This document shows, piece after piece, positions 10,835 to 22,944 of a stretch of DNA of 64,000 bases. The first letter of the stretch is position 1. Every line of letters begins with the position of its first letter. The notes under the pieces are model-generated. The model saw nothing but the letters and a program-made list of their open reading frames with translations, was not told where the DNA came from and did not search any database. Source of the stretch: Takakia lepidozioides (lineage: Eukaryota; Streptophyta; Takakiopsida; Takakiales; Takakiaceae); NCBI GenBank assembly GCA_030704615.1, contig CM060734.1, positions 1,054,001-1,118,000 on the forward strand. The letters run 5' to 3'. The position numbers and the translations under genes were made by a program.

Positions 10835-11838
10835 ATGGGATCGGGCAAGACAAAGCGAAAGCGGAACGGCCCGAAAGATGATGATCCTGGTGAGCCCGAT
10901 AGGGACGACGTGTCACCGAAACGACAATTTGAAGAGGCGATTCATGCTTCTGAAAGCAAGGCCGCTCAAGAATGGGAGGAATTTTGGGAGTCAGAGCCCG
11001 AGGACTTCCCAGAGGCTCCGCTAGACCAACAGATGTCTCCCATGCCAGTAGCCTTTTGGGAAGGGTTGTTGGCGCAGTTTGGCGGGACGTTGAAAGACGT
11101 GTTGAGGGCGGCTAATGCCACTTCCACTAAGGCAAAGTTTAAGGTGAAGCCTAAGGAACCCGACACCTTTGAGGGCGTCCAAAATCGGAAGGCACTCAAC
11201 ACCTGGCTCTTGGAGCTAGAGTAGTACTTCCGGGCAGTCAAGTTGAGTGACGAGGATCGGGTGGAAGTGGCTCCCACCTATTTGAGGGGCTATGCTCAAC
11301 AATGGTGGCAGAAACGCCTTCATGACCAAGGTCCAAACCCAGAAACCTTGAGCTGGAGTGGGTTCAAAGAAATTATGAAAAGACAGTTTGTGCCCCTCAA
11401 CGCGTCTTGGCTTGCCCGAGACAAGATGAGGAATTTGAAGCAAATGGATGACATTCGGGGATATGTTCAGGCTTTCAATGTGTTGTTGCTCGAAGTCGCG
11501 GATATGACAGAACCAGAAATGGTCTTCAACTTTGTGGCGGGACTGGCCCCATGGGCAGACGGAAGTTGGAGGAGAAGCTACCTAAGACTTTGAACGAGAC
11601 AATTGAAAGGGCTGAATGTTTCTCGGATGTCCCTAGGGGCGAAAGACAAGGCCGTACGGAGCTGAACCACAAGAAGACCCGGCGGGAGGGTGACTCCTTC
11701 CGACCGGAAAAGAAGTGGGATAGGCCACACGACGACAATGGCACATGGAAATCGAAGGGAGGGCCTTCACACGTCAAGGCGGCACCTGGTGCTCCGAAAG
11801 GAAAATCAGGTGCGGCGGCTTATGGCGGACAGAAGGCC
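10835..11838 (+). pseudogene. Ty3/gypsy gag polyprotein (broken)
   Basis: The first ATG after the primer-binding site opens MGSGKTKRKRNGPKDD. The capsid (Retrotrans_gag) core follows: YLRGYAQQWWQKRL, then SWSGFKEIMKRQFVP, RNLKQMDDIRGYVQAFN and MVFNFVAGLAPW. This is the conserved order in plant gypsy gags. A TAG stop (11,222-11,224) interrupts the core in the same frame, where related gags have an acidic residue. A frameshift near 11,570 moves the tail (KLPKTLNETIERAECFSD, then a basic nucleocapsid-like region) into another frame. The sequence ends near 11,838, where an antisense zinc-knuckle fragment begins, so protease and pol are missing. Confidence 0.75.
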
Positions 11839-12168
11839 ACATTCCTCCTCATGCTGGGGGACTCTGCGCAACTCTGGAGGAAACGGCCCTTCATCCCGAC
11901 AAGGCACCCAGTACCTCTCATTCATATCATCCCAACGGATGCTAACATCCTCCAACTCCCTCAGAAATAGGTCTCTCCCAATCAGTTCGCGATTGTATGG
12001 GTCGTTTTCCGCTGGCACCCAACGAGTCATGTTCAATTGTCGGGGTTTTGCGCACTTCTTGGCCATGTGCCCGGGCTCCCCGCAATTAAAGCAAGTTTTT
12101 TCACAGTATCCACAATGTGTGGACCAAAGATGAGCTTGAATCAAGTTTATTCTTGATGGGTCATTCAA
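11806..12168 (-). pseudogene. CCHC zinc-knuckle fragment of another retroelement
   Basis: The 120-residue frame contains CFNCGEPGHMAKKC, a perfect C-x2-C-x4-H-x4-C retroviral-type knuckle, followed by KPRQLNMTRWVP and a charged region. It lies head-on against the gag above, so the two come from different insertions or from a rearrangement. No capsid or protease is attached. The proximal part overlaps CACTA-type repeat sequence (from about 12,110), so the M at 12,168 need not be a real start. Confidence 0.6.
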
Positions 12169-12342
12169 GTGATGAACGCAACTATGGATAGTAGAGACGG
12201 AAAGAGAGTTTGCCTTGCCACATGATTTATTTTTTTTTTAATTCATTCTTGAACATATATTAATGACAAAAACATGTGCAATGTGCATGCAAAATTTGGC
12301 AATGAACAGACATAATCTGCACCCAAAACCATATTTTCTCCC
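12110..12342. repeat. CACTA-associated repeat unit interrupted by the large element (left side)
   Basis: GACCAAAGATGAGCTTGAAT, GGGTCATTCAAGTGATGAA, GCAAAATTTGG and ACCCAAAACCATATTTTCT match 23,697-23,905 in order. The match stops at 12,342, where TGAGCG-rich sequence begins. The continuation (CTTCCCTCATTTGCACTCC) resumes at 23,567. The large element therefore sits inside this repeat. Confidence 0.6.
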
Positions 12343-12353
12343 AGGGATGCCTC

Positions 12354-12480
12354 GGCGTGAGCCTGGTCACGTGAGCGCGTGAGCGCGACTGCGCTCACGC
12401 CACGTCACCTTGCGCAAATGCCACGTCACGGGGCTCAGTCCACGTCATCACACGTGGAGGCCGAGTCACCACGCACCCAG
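12354..12480. repeat. Left terminus of the composite element
   Basis: GGCGTGAGCC, CACGTGAGCGCGTGAGCG and GCTCACGCCACGTCACC are followed by several CCACGTCA words (12,420-12,450) and then by CCCGCGG and ACCGCGGAAA (12,500-12,530). The right terminus carries the same words in inverse order. Confidence 0.6.
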
Positions 12481-12539
12481 AAAGAAGTGGAGTGTATTCC
12501 CGCGGATTGGCACCCTTTACCGCGGAAACAAGCTGGACG

Positions 12540-12870
12540 ACATAATAAAAGGCATTGAATAAATGATGGATGAATGTACAGTTGGATGATAAACAGATGG
12601 ATGAGTTTGAAAAATCTATGTAGATGGATGAATGACGGATGGATAAGAGTAAAATGGATGAATGTATAATGGATGTTGAGCAATGACAAAAATTCATGAC
12701 AGGAAGATGCATGACCAAATCTTTTGACGAATGCACAAAGTATATGAAATGAGTGTGGAAGGTTTGTGGGGTGGATTAAAGAGTACAGAGGATGAATGTA
12801 CAATGGATGTTGTACAAAGGAAGCTTTCATGAATGGAGCACGCATGAATACAGTGTAGATGAATGCACAA
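12540..12870. repeat. GATGGATGAATG minisatellite
   Basis: Degenerate tandem units of ATGGATGAATG type, mixed with spacer, lie downstream of the methyltransferase and just inside the left terminus. They equal the minisatellite of the 8.7-10.4 kb element. The readable frames through this region are repeat translations. Confidence 0.65.
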
Positions 12871-13038
12871 TGGATATGAGAAGAGTCAGGAAGGTTTGTG
12901 AGATGGATTCATACATATAGCAATTTAAACGAAAGTTGATTCTGTGATTATTATTTGTTCTAAAGGAACAACTACGGTAGAGTAAGGGGATTCAACGTTT
13001 TCCAGATAATATGAAAATGAATATTAAAAGAATACAGT

Positions 13039-16000
13039 TCAGTCTGACTCAGAGTCAGTACAATGTATCCCCTCTTCCTCTGCATCTAAGTCTAAGTATT
13101 TTAGAACACCGGATCCACGCTGGATACACCTACGGCTGGCCACTAAAAAGTCAGGGGATAGGGACTCGGACGCGTGAAGTGCCATTGCTTCGGCATAAAC
13201 AGGGAGCAGAAAATTGGAAAGGGGGCTGTCGAAAACAGACTCGCCAAAGAAATGACTGTTCTCCTGAAGATCCACCGCTGGCTTTCCTGAAAGACAGCCT
13301 GAAAAAGTTATTACTGTAACTTTGATGTTATCGAGAAATTGAGTATGACTCCCAAAGAGGGTTTAGCACTTACTCACATGAAAAGTCGTTGTCGACCTGC
13401 TTATCTTCGGGATCGTCATCATTTCGAATATGAATCCGATCAGTCTGTGTGCCTGAAGTGGAGCCAGACAAAAGGGGGAGGAGCACTGTGTTGTAGAGGT
13501 CAGAATCACCCTCCATACCAAAAAGGCTTCTTCCGCCTGCCTTGCATGCGTGGTAAGTTGCTCCTGCACCAGACAGGAGAACATAAACAGTTTGGAGGAG
13601 GGGATTTAAGCAGATGCAGATGAAACTGTTGAAAGGAAACCAATTCGGAAGGGAGAAAACGAACCTGTGGACACAGAAAGATCGACCACCCGTGCAGAGC
13701 GGTGGCTGCATGACTCCAGCAGTATTTGCATGAATGCTGGTGACTTTTCCTTTGCACCTCTCCAGGGAGTGCCATCTGGTCTCTTCAGAGTCTGACTGGA
13801 CTGCATGAAGTTGTACAAAATGTCATCGACATGGGGCTCATAGGGGGGGTTGACGAAACAACCCTGGTCAGAAATCTCAAAGCTGCGGATGGAGGATGGT
13901 GTCTTTGATGTGCGAATCCTCCGCAGGCAGATCGCCTCGAACATCCTCGTCTGCCAAAGATAGCAGGTTAGTGTGGTAAACACAATCTAAAGTGGAAGTG
14001 TGTACATCGGCTATTCAGAACTCTGACACCAAAAACCATGAATCGTTGATGATCGGTGTCGATCATAAAACATTCTACTAGAGTGGAGCTGCAGAGAAAA
14101 TTGAAACTCATGATCAAAGCATAAGCAGAAGGCAGACGGCATACCAGCTGACCAGGGAAACCCCCTTTCACAAGGTAGAGGCTGTTCACACAATTCCATG
14201 TGCGCAAAACTTCAAACCCTGAAGACTTGAGGTATGATGCCAATGCCCGACGACTATCATTGTCACATGACTGAAAAAGCAGAAGTGTCCCTGCATCAGA
14301 GAGGAAATTGTTACAGAACCCGAATACCCAACTCCAGTAGTTGTCCTCGAATTTGTTCCACCTGGCGTCTTGCCCTTTGGAAGAACTTCTGGCACAGCCT
14401 GGCCATCCGGGATGTCGAGAATGACAATGTCGGCCGCATAAGTTTTCTGCACACCGCACACGAAGGTGGGACCTGTGCTCACCTGCAACAGACATGTTTT
14501 TTATAAGAACGATGGCAAGAATGTTTTCAAAGAACGAGACTGAAATACTGCCAACGAAACATTCAGAGAAAAAGGAAAGAAACTGGAATTCTCACCAGAT
14601 TGAGGAATGAGATTATATTGTCCCAGGTAGGGGATGGCACCCCAGTGTATCCTCTCTTTCGACTCTGCATCATCGAAAGCCAACCCTCATTAACAATTTT
14701 CATCTCTCCTGCTGAATCAGAACGGGAAGGGTGTGGCTTGGCATCGAACACGCACTGAAGAGTGCGGGTATATCTTCCAGCACTAAAGTCCTGCCCACTC
14801 TCCATCTCCTTTTCATTCTCCTTCCCCTTGTCCTTTTCCTTCTCTTTGGACTTGTCTTTGTCCTTTGGCTTTGCTGGTGAGATGGCTATGACATCAACAG
14901 CCTTGTCTTTTGGTTTGCGGCCCGCCTTCTTTCCCTTCTGCGGCGTTCCCTGAGCATCAGGCTCCTTGGCAGCCAAGGTTGCTATGTTTCGTTGATACTC
15001 TTCGTCAGTCAAAGGCGCCAGCATCTCAGCGTTATTGTTCAAGTATTTCATATGCTGTTCTTGAAAGGTCGTGTGCTCAGGTGGGCAGTCAAGGTACCAC
15101 CCACAGTCTCTGAAGTGAGAAGGACTCCAGTCCTTCAATATCCCTGCAGTATACATGGTTGGATCGTTTGCAGGGTCCGACCACATGTCAAGATAGTCGG
15201 GAATTCCGCTCAGGTGATTTCCTTCCATAAGCACATATTTCGTGTACCTGAAAAAAGGAGATGAATCCCAACCCACAAAAGCGCTCAGTGAGTAAGATGC
15301 AAGTAGAACAGAAAGAATAAAACATGGATTGAAATGGCTCTGACAACTGCTCCAAGGACCTTTCAGGACCACACTACTGCTCCAGATATGAATGTCGTCA
15401 ACGCCATTCAGAACATTCCATTCCATGACACTGTAAATACATCCTAATCCAGGTGAATGCAAATAAGCGATTAGAAATGACACAGACATAGAAGTGAATG
15501 TCGTCAACGACATTCAAGAATGAAGCCAAATTATTACTGAAATGAAGCAAAATCACAGGATGGAAATAAAAAAATTGAGTAAGGAACCATCCAGGAAAAC
15601 TCAATGCACATTCATAACGAACCTATCACTGAGGACCTCACAACATCACTGTATGTGAATGGCGTCAACGCCATTCACAAAAATACAAAAAAGAAACCAA
15701 TTACTTAGCTCCCCAATCCATGAAAATTGAATTTGTCGTTTTTGAATAATACAGACACAGCTGTGAATGTCGTCAACGACATTCACTTTGGATTTCTTAA
15801 AACAGAGCTTATCAAGCCTCCATATTCATCGCAAGAGGAAAAAACAATGCAGAACAACTGAATGTCTGCATTGACATTCAGCAAAATGAAGTGATCAACC
15901 CTCATTGTAACCTCTATGGACATTACAAAAATTTAAATAACCTTGAGGACCACACAACAACTCCGTATGTGAATGTCGTCAACGCCATTCAAGGACATTA

Positions 16001-18684
16001 TCAATTCTAATCAGGGACAATATAATTGCACCCTTAGATCCTAACCAGGTGAATTCATATACTCGCTTAAGAATGACTCAGACAAAGAAGTGAATGTGTC
16101 GTCAACGACATTCAATCTGGATCTAAGATTGCAATCCATATGAAGCCACAATTTTCCCAAAAAAACAGTAGAGTTTCAAGTATGACATTTCACCTGTACA
16201 CAACTCGCATCATGGCCCACTCTCCTCCAACCTGACTGTCAAAGTCGTTGGACCGTAAAATGTTACCATCTTTGGAGAACTCCCGGAAAAAACAGTATCT
16301 CCAGGTGAGACCTCTCCACTTCCTTATGTATGCCTCCAATGACATTTGGGGAGGGGAAACAATCGCAATGTTCAGGTCCTTCAAAGTCTGATCCAGCACA
16401 ATGACGGCGCGCTTTTCGAGCTGCAAATAGTATATTTGTCAGAATTGCAAAAAAGAAACACATCACATACTTGAAGAGAAGAAACAGCATGTTCGAATAC
16501 ACACCTGACTCCAAAATGTAGCCTTGTGGAGCCAGTTATCAAACACCAAATCACTGATTCCTTCCACCTTTGTGCCAGGCTGTATGGTGCTCTTTGGGAA
16601 CTGATTCAAGTCCTTTACTGTTTGATCTGAGTTCCATATCTCCAGCCACCTTATTTTTGTTTGTGGGTCGACCATCGATATGGCCAGCCGGTGCAATTTC
16701 TCCTGCTGCATCTCCGGATGCACATGCTTGTCATAGTGTGTTTTGATCTGCTGAAGGAACTCAGGACCAAGTCCAGGATCTACTATTCTAAGCTGCTTTC
16801 CGAAGGCTGACATCAATTTGGTTCTTCGCATCTCAAACTCCTTCTTTATTGCAGCTTCCACACCCTTTGATGTCCTTAGTTCCTCTGGTGTAGTGCGGTA
16901 ATATTCGGATTTTCCCTTCTCAGCTGCCTCTGCCAGTTCTTGCTGCATTCATTCAAGTAGTGATTAGCTCCGAAGGGACTCTAAACATGTATTCGAAAAG
17001 TAAACAGATTACAGACTCGGGCTTACCGCATACATGTACTCCAGAAACGCCTCTCGTGTCAAAGAATACCAAGTGCCTGCAGCTCTTCCTGTTTCGCACT
17101 TCTTGATGATATTGGGTGGTAGTACTGTCCGAAAATCATCCAGCTTCATCAGACCAATCCTCTGAATTCGGAATAGTGTGTGAACCAAGCTTGTTGTCAC
17201 ATGCGATTTCTCTGTCGATCTGCAAAAACATTGAAAACATTGCATTCCTTAACACTGTTTTTTGAGGATCAACAAGACACTACAGAGGGAATGAAATCTC
17301 CTGGATGACTTACTTGTTCACGTCGTGCATAGCTGTAAGAAGCCTAGCGATGTCGTTTCCTGGATCCAAAACCATTGCCTCCACAGCAACATGCTTGTCT
17401 TTGTCTTTCGAATGGTGTTTCTGAATGTATCCCATCCATGCCAGCAATCGGTGGTTGCCGTCCCAGACGTAGAACATGTGGTTGCAAAATTGCTGGGTGT
17501 TCTTTCCCATCATGAGGCCCAGCTCGAACTCCTCATTGGCATCTTTCCAGCACTCATCCCAGTTATCACTGATCTCTGGAGAAACTAATGTGCTTTTCCC
17601 ATTTATATCCGTCAGTGACACATAAAAAACTTGTGCACCAAGTCTATATCCATGCACAAAATCACTCTCCAATTTTGTTATGTCATGGGAAAGAGGTGGA
17701 CGCACACAACAGGCATTGATATCATCCGGCACAGAGGTATGTCCAGACGCCCTCCAGATACGAGCATGTCCCTTATAACCTCCTGAGAGTTTACCTTCTG
17801 GAATGACATGAGTTCTTTCACCTTGTCAAGGTAGTGCACTTCGGATTCATCTGCTTCATCTGTATTCTCTGAGCTTTTTGCGGACTCGTCCCCATCTCCA
17901 GATCCTTTCCCCTCTGATCCTGTAGGCTTCGACCTCACAGTTTTCTGCACGATGCCATTCAGTTCTGACTAAGTGATTTGCAAATAGTGAATGGCGGTAA
18001 CGACAATCACTCTGTATCAAGGAAACTCACCATGAATGGTGTGAAAGAATTCAGCACAATCTACACATGCAAAGCCGAGACTGCCGTATTCAAAACAAAA
18101 GTGAGAGCGATAGCGAACGGCGTTAACGACAATCACAAAAGATAACAACCTGCCGGATCGGTGTTGTGTAATGACATATATGTGCAACTGATTGGCGGCA
18201 ACGACATTCAGTGTAGTTTAGGGAGAATAGTAAGTGCAGACTCTCTCTTCAAACACATAGGTACATAAATCTCATGAGCAGAATCGAATGGCGTTAACGA
18301 CGCTCGCGATTCAGTAGTTCCTGCTAAAGAATGGAAGAGGAAGGACTCCTTGAAAGGCAATCACACAGACTATATGATAAAACTTACTGGCACCTTCTTA
18401 GGTTTTGAAATTTGATCCCCTTCTGCAGCTTTCCTCTTCCCTCTCACATCTGCTGGAGTTTCTGTCTGCGCAAGGGTTTCTTGACCTTCTTCAGGTTCGG
18501 CGTTCCGCGTGCTTCCACCTTCTTCAGTGTCCCTGCGATTCATCTCTGCCTCCACAGGCTGGCGCACTCTTATCGCCGACTGTGTCGCAGCCGCTGCCTC
18601 AGTCTCCGTCTGCTCTTGTGAATCAGTCTCCGCGTTCACCTGCTGCCTTGGCCCTGTGTTCTCCAACAAACGACGCCTCGTCAT
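13039..18684 (-). CDS. ParB-domain DNA methyltransferase, copy B (10 exons, frameshifted)
   Basis: Proposed exons are 18684-18388, 17944-17314, 17219-17027, 16942-16505, 16420-16194, 15247-14596, 14482-14145, 13950-13665, 13563-13378 and 13298-13039, all with GT-AG borders (about 1,170 residues). The N-terminus is acidic/Gln-rich with basic KRKAAEG and KPKK, possibly nuclear signals. Exon 2 carries FYVWDGNHRLLAWMGYI, the ParB/Srx-fold nuclease motif (DGxHRxxA). A Lys-rich linker (KPKDKDKSKEKEKDKGKEN) leads to the methyltransferase: ADIVILDIPDG at the motif IV position, FEAICLRR, and VVDLSVSTG/GATYHA...SLFGMEGD at motif I. The C-terminus (HFFGESVFDSPLSNFLLPVYA) matches copies A and C. Frames change near 17,735 and 14,390, and motif I is decayed (VSTG for CGTG). 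Bacterial and phage ParB-methylases share this domain order. Probably inactive as sequenced. Confidence 0.65.
15390..16113. repeat. Palindrome array in intron 5 of the methyltransferase
   Basis: Seven copies of GAATGTCGTCAACGACATTC or close variants (15390, 15496, 15657, 15765, 15860, 15971, 16092) lie in one 946-bp intron. Compensating changes keep the pairing: GGCGTCAACGCC at 15657 replaces GTCGTCAACGAC. The exons contain none. Confidence 0.85.
17988..18310. repeat. Palindrome array in intron 1 of the methyltransferase
   Basis: Four further, more diverged members (17988, 18113, 18191, 18286) share GGCGKTAACGAC or GGCGGCAACGAC cores. They belong to the same palindrome family as those in intron 5, spaced 75-125 bases apart. 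Confidence 0.75.
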
Positions 18685-20015
18685 TTTCTCTCTTGCTCTG
18701 CGTCTCTCTCTAAGGGAAGTAAAAATAAAGAGACTTTCTTCTCTTTCGTATTCTAGAAGGAACCCTCTCCAGCTTGACTACCACTCTCCTCTAAGCGCGA
18801 AAAGTAGAAAAACGCAGTGAGTGACCCGATTTCTTGCGGGATTGCCTGTGTTCTTGCGTGTCTCTAGAAGCATCGGATTCCCTCCCGCGTGACCGTTACA
18901 CATAGTCGTTTCGTTATTAGTGCACATGCCAGCAATTGGTGTACAGCTGTTCGTATTCAGTTATGGATGTCTGACGTGTGCCGCCCAAAAAAAACGGCGT
19001 GTTCTAAATTATAACTGGTTCAATATTTAAAAAGAACAGCGAATCCCAGAAATTGATGCGCAGTCTTAAACAAATAAATATAAATGAACGAGAGTTTGAT
19101 GACAAATTTTGGAATATCATACACGGTCATCCTTGTTATCCAAACCCCACATTCGTTGCACATTTGGAACTTTCCAGGTGCGCATGATCATTGTTGGTAG
19201 TAGTATATAGATACATTTACTTAATCTGCCAATCCCTTCTCGGATCTCCTGTGCATGCTTCCAGGAAGTCGGCTTTGTTATTGGGTTTATTGATGAGGTT
19301 CTGATAACGGTTTAACAGTTGCCGACAATTGCCATCCTATGGATTCTTTCTGCACCACTCAATGGCTCCACAAGAAATAGTATATTTAAATATGGACGGC
19401 CTGCATATCTGGAAGCTAAATAACATACCCAGGTTCACAGTCTGTAATCTGACCGCTTCCTAGCCATTGTATGCTCTGCGCATTCTTCAACTGTGTTCTG
19501 GAGATCTAGCAGTAAAACGATGTTTACACTAGATCTGCTGATATGCATTTCCACCAGCGTCCAAAAATACTGAGTGAAGGAAGATTGGCTTCCTTGAATT
19601 TGAGGAGTGCATGTTCTTCTTCTAAGACGCCACAAACCAGTGCCGTTCTTCCCAGTTAAGTCTTGAAAAGGATTGCTCAATTGTTCTGGAAACATGTTTG
19701 TGTTGCTACCCGTTTTCAGCTGCAGAATGGCGCCATCTTTTTTGGAGAAAGAGGTTTACTTGATATGAAAGGTGAAGTTTGTGGTGAAATATTCTTTCCA
19801 AAAACCCGGGATTTGATGAGACGGCTCTATATCAGCCAGTGTGAGAGTGCGTCCTGGTCGATTACAGAGTACTTGGAGAGCCTCGGCGAAGTCCTTGGGT
19901 CTATATGTGACGCCCGCGGAAGCGCCTGCTCCTCGGTGTTGTAAGACAATGAGGGAGGTGGTGGTGAAAAAAGAACAGACTTCCTCTCACTCACCCCAAC
20001 CGTTGAGCTTTCGGA
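18685..20015. promoter_or_regulatory. Divergent intergenic region between methyltransferase and transposase
   Basis: About 1.3 kb separates the two divergent starts and should hold both promoters. No convincing TATA box could be assigned. An open frame at 19,663-19,944 (plus) could be a first exon of the transposase (it includes GLLDMKGEVCGEIFFPKTRD), but nothing equivalent is seen in the second copy. Confidence 0.35.
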
Positions 20016-22944
20016 TTGTCTTCCCCGAGATTGAATATAAGTGAAATTCCAAATCCAGTCCTTCCTACTGTGGTTGCAGAAGCTGATGAAGAAGAGATTT
20101 GTAGTGTCATTCCAAAATTGCGGGCGATGGGAGGAATGGCTGGATTCAAAAGTGAGTTGCGGGGAATTGATTGGGAATCTCTTGAAGCAGGTGCCTGTGA
20201 AGTTCTTTGCCGGAGACTTTTGATGGCGATATCCTATTGAGCTGCCTCCTCCTCCGCGAGTTGGAGGTTGTAACAATCATGATGCATGGAATGGACAAGA
20301 AACACGACGGGCACCCGTGGTGCAGAACAAAAACATCCAATATTCAGAATGGACAAGCTTGTTTTCAGGGAGGACAGTTTGCAATGGACACCTTAGGTGT
20401 GATATTTGAATTGTTTTTCAGTCTGGAGTTCATAATCAAAGAATGGAGGGTCTGGCGGAGAATCCATTTCAGCCTGGGACGCCCTCCACCGGCAAACACT
20501 TTCGTCTGCAAATTCTGCAAACTTGTGCCATCCTGCTTGGCGCTCTGCGGAGCAAGAATGTACTATGTTGTCCACCGTTTGAATACAATGACGAGAGCTT
20601 GTGTGCATTTTGGATTCCATAACCATCCTGTCTCGAAGGGGGATTACAGGGAGGTGTTGAGACAGTATCGAGGTTGATCAAACATGAGTTCGGGAGAAAC
20701 CCATCCGCAACAACATCTGCAATTGCTCTTGGCGCAAGCAAGTCCTTCTTGGAAAGCCATATTTTGAGTGAAGGAGATTTTGTGGGGACTAAACTTGACG
20801 GTGCAGCATTGGACCTGGTCATGGATCATTTCTCCACTTTAAGTTCACCTAACATTCGGCATCAGATCAATGCATTGAGAATGGGCTCTGGGATCAGAGG
20901 CTACATAGACAATATTTTGGAATTGAAACGACTGAGCAAGTACGATTACATCCAGGACAATGTATTCCCAGGTCAAGGTGCCATCAAAGTTTTTCTTTTC
21001 AAAATGTCGACTGTTGGGGAGGGCAGTGGGGTTAGCCTCGTGAAGCGGATGCAAAAGACTGGGGACTTGCAGAACTGTTTTCTTATGTTTGATCATGTGA
21101 AACGAGTGAAGGATTGGACGACAATGACTTGTCATGTCTACGATCCAGTGTACCAACGAGTTATGACAATTGCAGTTTGTGACATGCAATCCAAGGATAC
21201 GGAATCCCAGAAGCTCATGTGGAATTCCCTGATACGTGTCATGGGCTGCCATCTCCAAATTTCGCAGGTTTCATGGCGGATAGTGCTCAAGCAAATTTCA
21301 ATGCTATTCGTATTGTCTTCGGATCGGGCGACCCAAAAGTGCCTATGCCAGGAAGAGAGCGTACATGTCTATTCCATTGGACACAATCTCTGGAAAAACA
21401 TACAAAGTCGGACATCAAACCAGAGATGCAGACTCAGCACCGTAAATTGTGCAAAGAGTACAAAGATGCTAGAACAATGAAGGAGGCGGACACTTTGTTC
21501 CAGACAATTCGTGCCTGGTGGTTCTCTTCTGGAGCTGCATCACTTGAGAGTATGAGAGCATTGGAAGATTGGCTGGCGTTTTGGCACTTCCGGTATAGAC
21601 AGTGGGGAGCAGCCATGACAATGGTACGAGGCTTCTATTTCATGCTTTATTCATACATTTGCTTTTCATATTTTTGACTCATTGCTTTCTTTATGGTGTT
21701 TCCTGTGCACTATTCTGAAGTGTGGTTATCCTCTTTGCAGAACATGTCCATTGAGGAAATGGCAGACATGCCATCTTGCAATTTGGCAGAAACTGTGCAC
21801 AATGCATGGTTGCAGCAGTCTGGGAAACGAGGTCGGGATTTGTATGTGGCAACAACAGATGATTTGATACGTGCCTTGCAACAACAAACCCGATACCGTG
21901 ATTTCTTACGAGGTGGGGTTGGTGGCAAGGGTCCGGACAAATCGGAGTTGATGTTGCGTGCTGCAAACAGATCTGGGGATCCAATCAAGATAGCACGGGC
22001 GGTGAGCATGTATGCCCAGGGAACGCCACTTGTTTCTAGAGTTCCACATCTTGAAGGGGAGGAGAGATTCGGCTCCTGTAAGAGGAAATTGAACACTCCA
22101 CCTGGTTCGGATTCAGATTCCCACAGGGCAGAACTTCTCGAAGCCTCATGTTCCCCTGCATGACAGCTCCGTGTCCGGAACCTCCATTGTGGAGGAACCT
22201 CCAACACGACGGCAAGCTCCAGCATCAAACCGTGCCACTGAAATGGTGCAGGAGAGAAACAACCCCCTTGATGTGCTTGAGTCCGCATGCCCCGACCACG
22301 TTTGGCACATAGAACGCACAAGTGTCGGGTCTCGTGTGAAATGTACAGCGATCAGGGCAACTAATTTCGAGAAGTGCACTTCATCTATATCCAGAGGTGG
22401 TGCCCGAACTCCTGCTCCGACTTTCACGGGCTTGATGCGTCCATACGGTCAACCAGAAGCCAAGAACCACAAGTTCTGGTTCTGCGCAGATGATTGTGCC
22501 AGATGTGTGCATGGAACTGTGCGTCCTTCCGTAGTGATGAAGCCATCTCCTCCAACCGTTTGGCCCGTGAAGGTGGGAACACATCTCAGCTTTCAGGAGA
22601 TTGAAATGCTGGAGGAGGCAGGTTTTTCCCTCGGAAGCACCACGGAAGTACCCGATCCAGGATATGGTCGGGTATTCACAATCATCACTTCCACATCTGC
22701 TGTTCATGACAGGACCTACGACATCACGGTTTCCAATTTCCCCAATTGCACATGTCCTGATTTTGTGAATATGCTATCAACCAGTTTGGGCAAGAGAGGT
22801 AAATTCATACCCTGCAAACATTTGTATTTCATATTTTTGAGGAGGATGGTTTGCGATCCCAAACGTGACAACTTCATTCACCAGGCCACTATGAGTTTCA
22901 ACGAGGTCGATACTCTTTTGCAGCGGGATACAACACATGGGTAG
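20016..22944 (+). CDS. MULE-like transposase with N-terminal zinc finger and C-terminal SWIM finger, copy B
   Basis: Domains in order: a Cys/His finger, NTFVCKFCKLVPSCLALCGA to HFGFHNHPV (about 20,500-20,640, C-x2-C ... HxH, FLYWCH/GCM1-like); a DDE-type core with MFDHVKRVKDWTTMTCHVY (first Asp, near 21,085) and GFMADSAQANFNAIRIVFG (second Asp, near 21,275); and a SWIM finger, CTCPDF ... CKH (CxC-x17-CxH, near 22,750-22,825), typical of Mutator-like transposases. An intron is clear at 21,622-21,740. Frame breaks are visible near 20,647, 21,245 and 22,150, judged by comparison with the copy at 58.4-61.8 kb. The start is uncertain: an acidic frame from 20,016 (EADEEEICSVIPKLRAMGG) and one from 20,207 are both plausible N-termini. 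The third acidic residue was not placed. Confidence 0.65.

Noticed and set aside
14762-14953. Plus-strand frame rich in SFSFSFPLSFS
   Set aside because: Antisense shadow of the Lys/Asp/Glu linker of the methyltransferase.
15372-15380. CACTACTGC as a possible CACTA left end
   Set aside because: It lies inside intron 5 of the methyltransferase gene with no associated terminus or array on its right.
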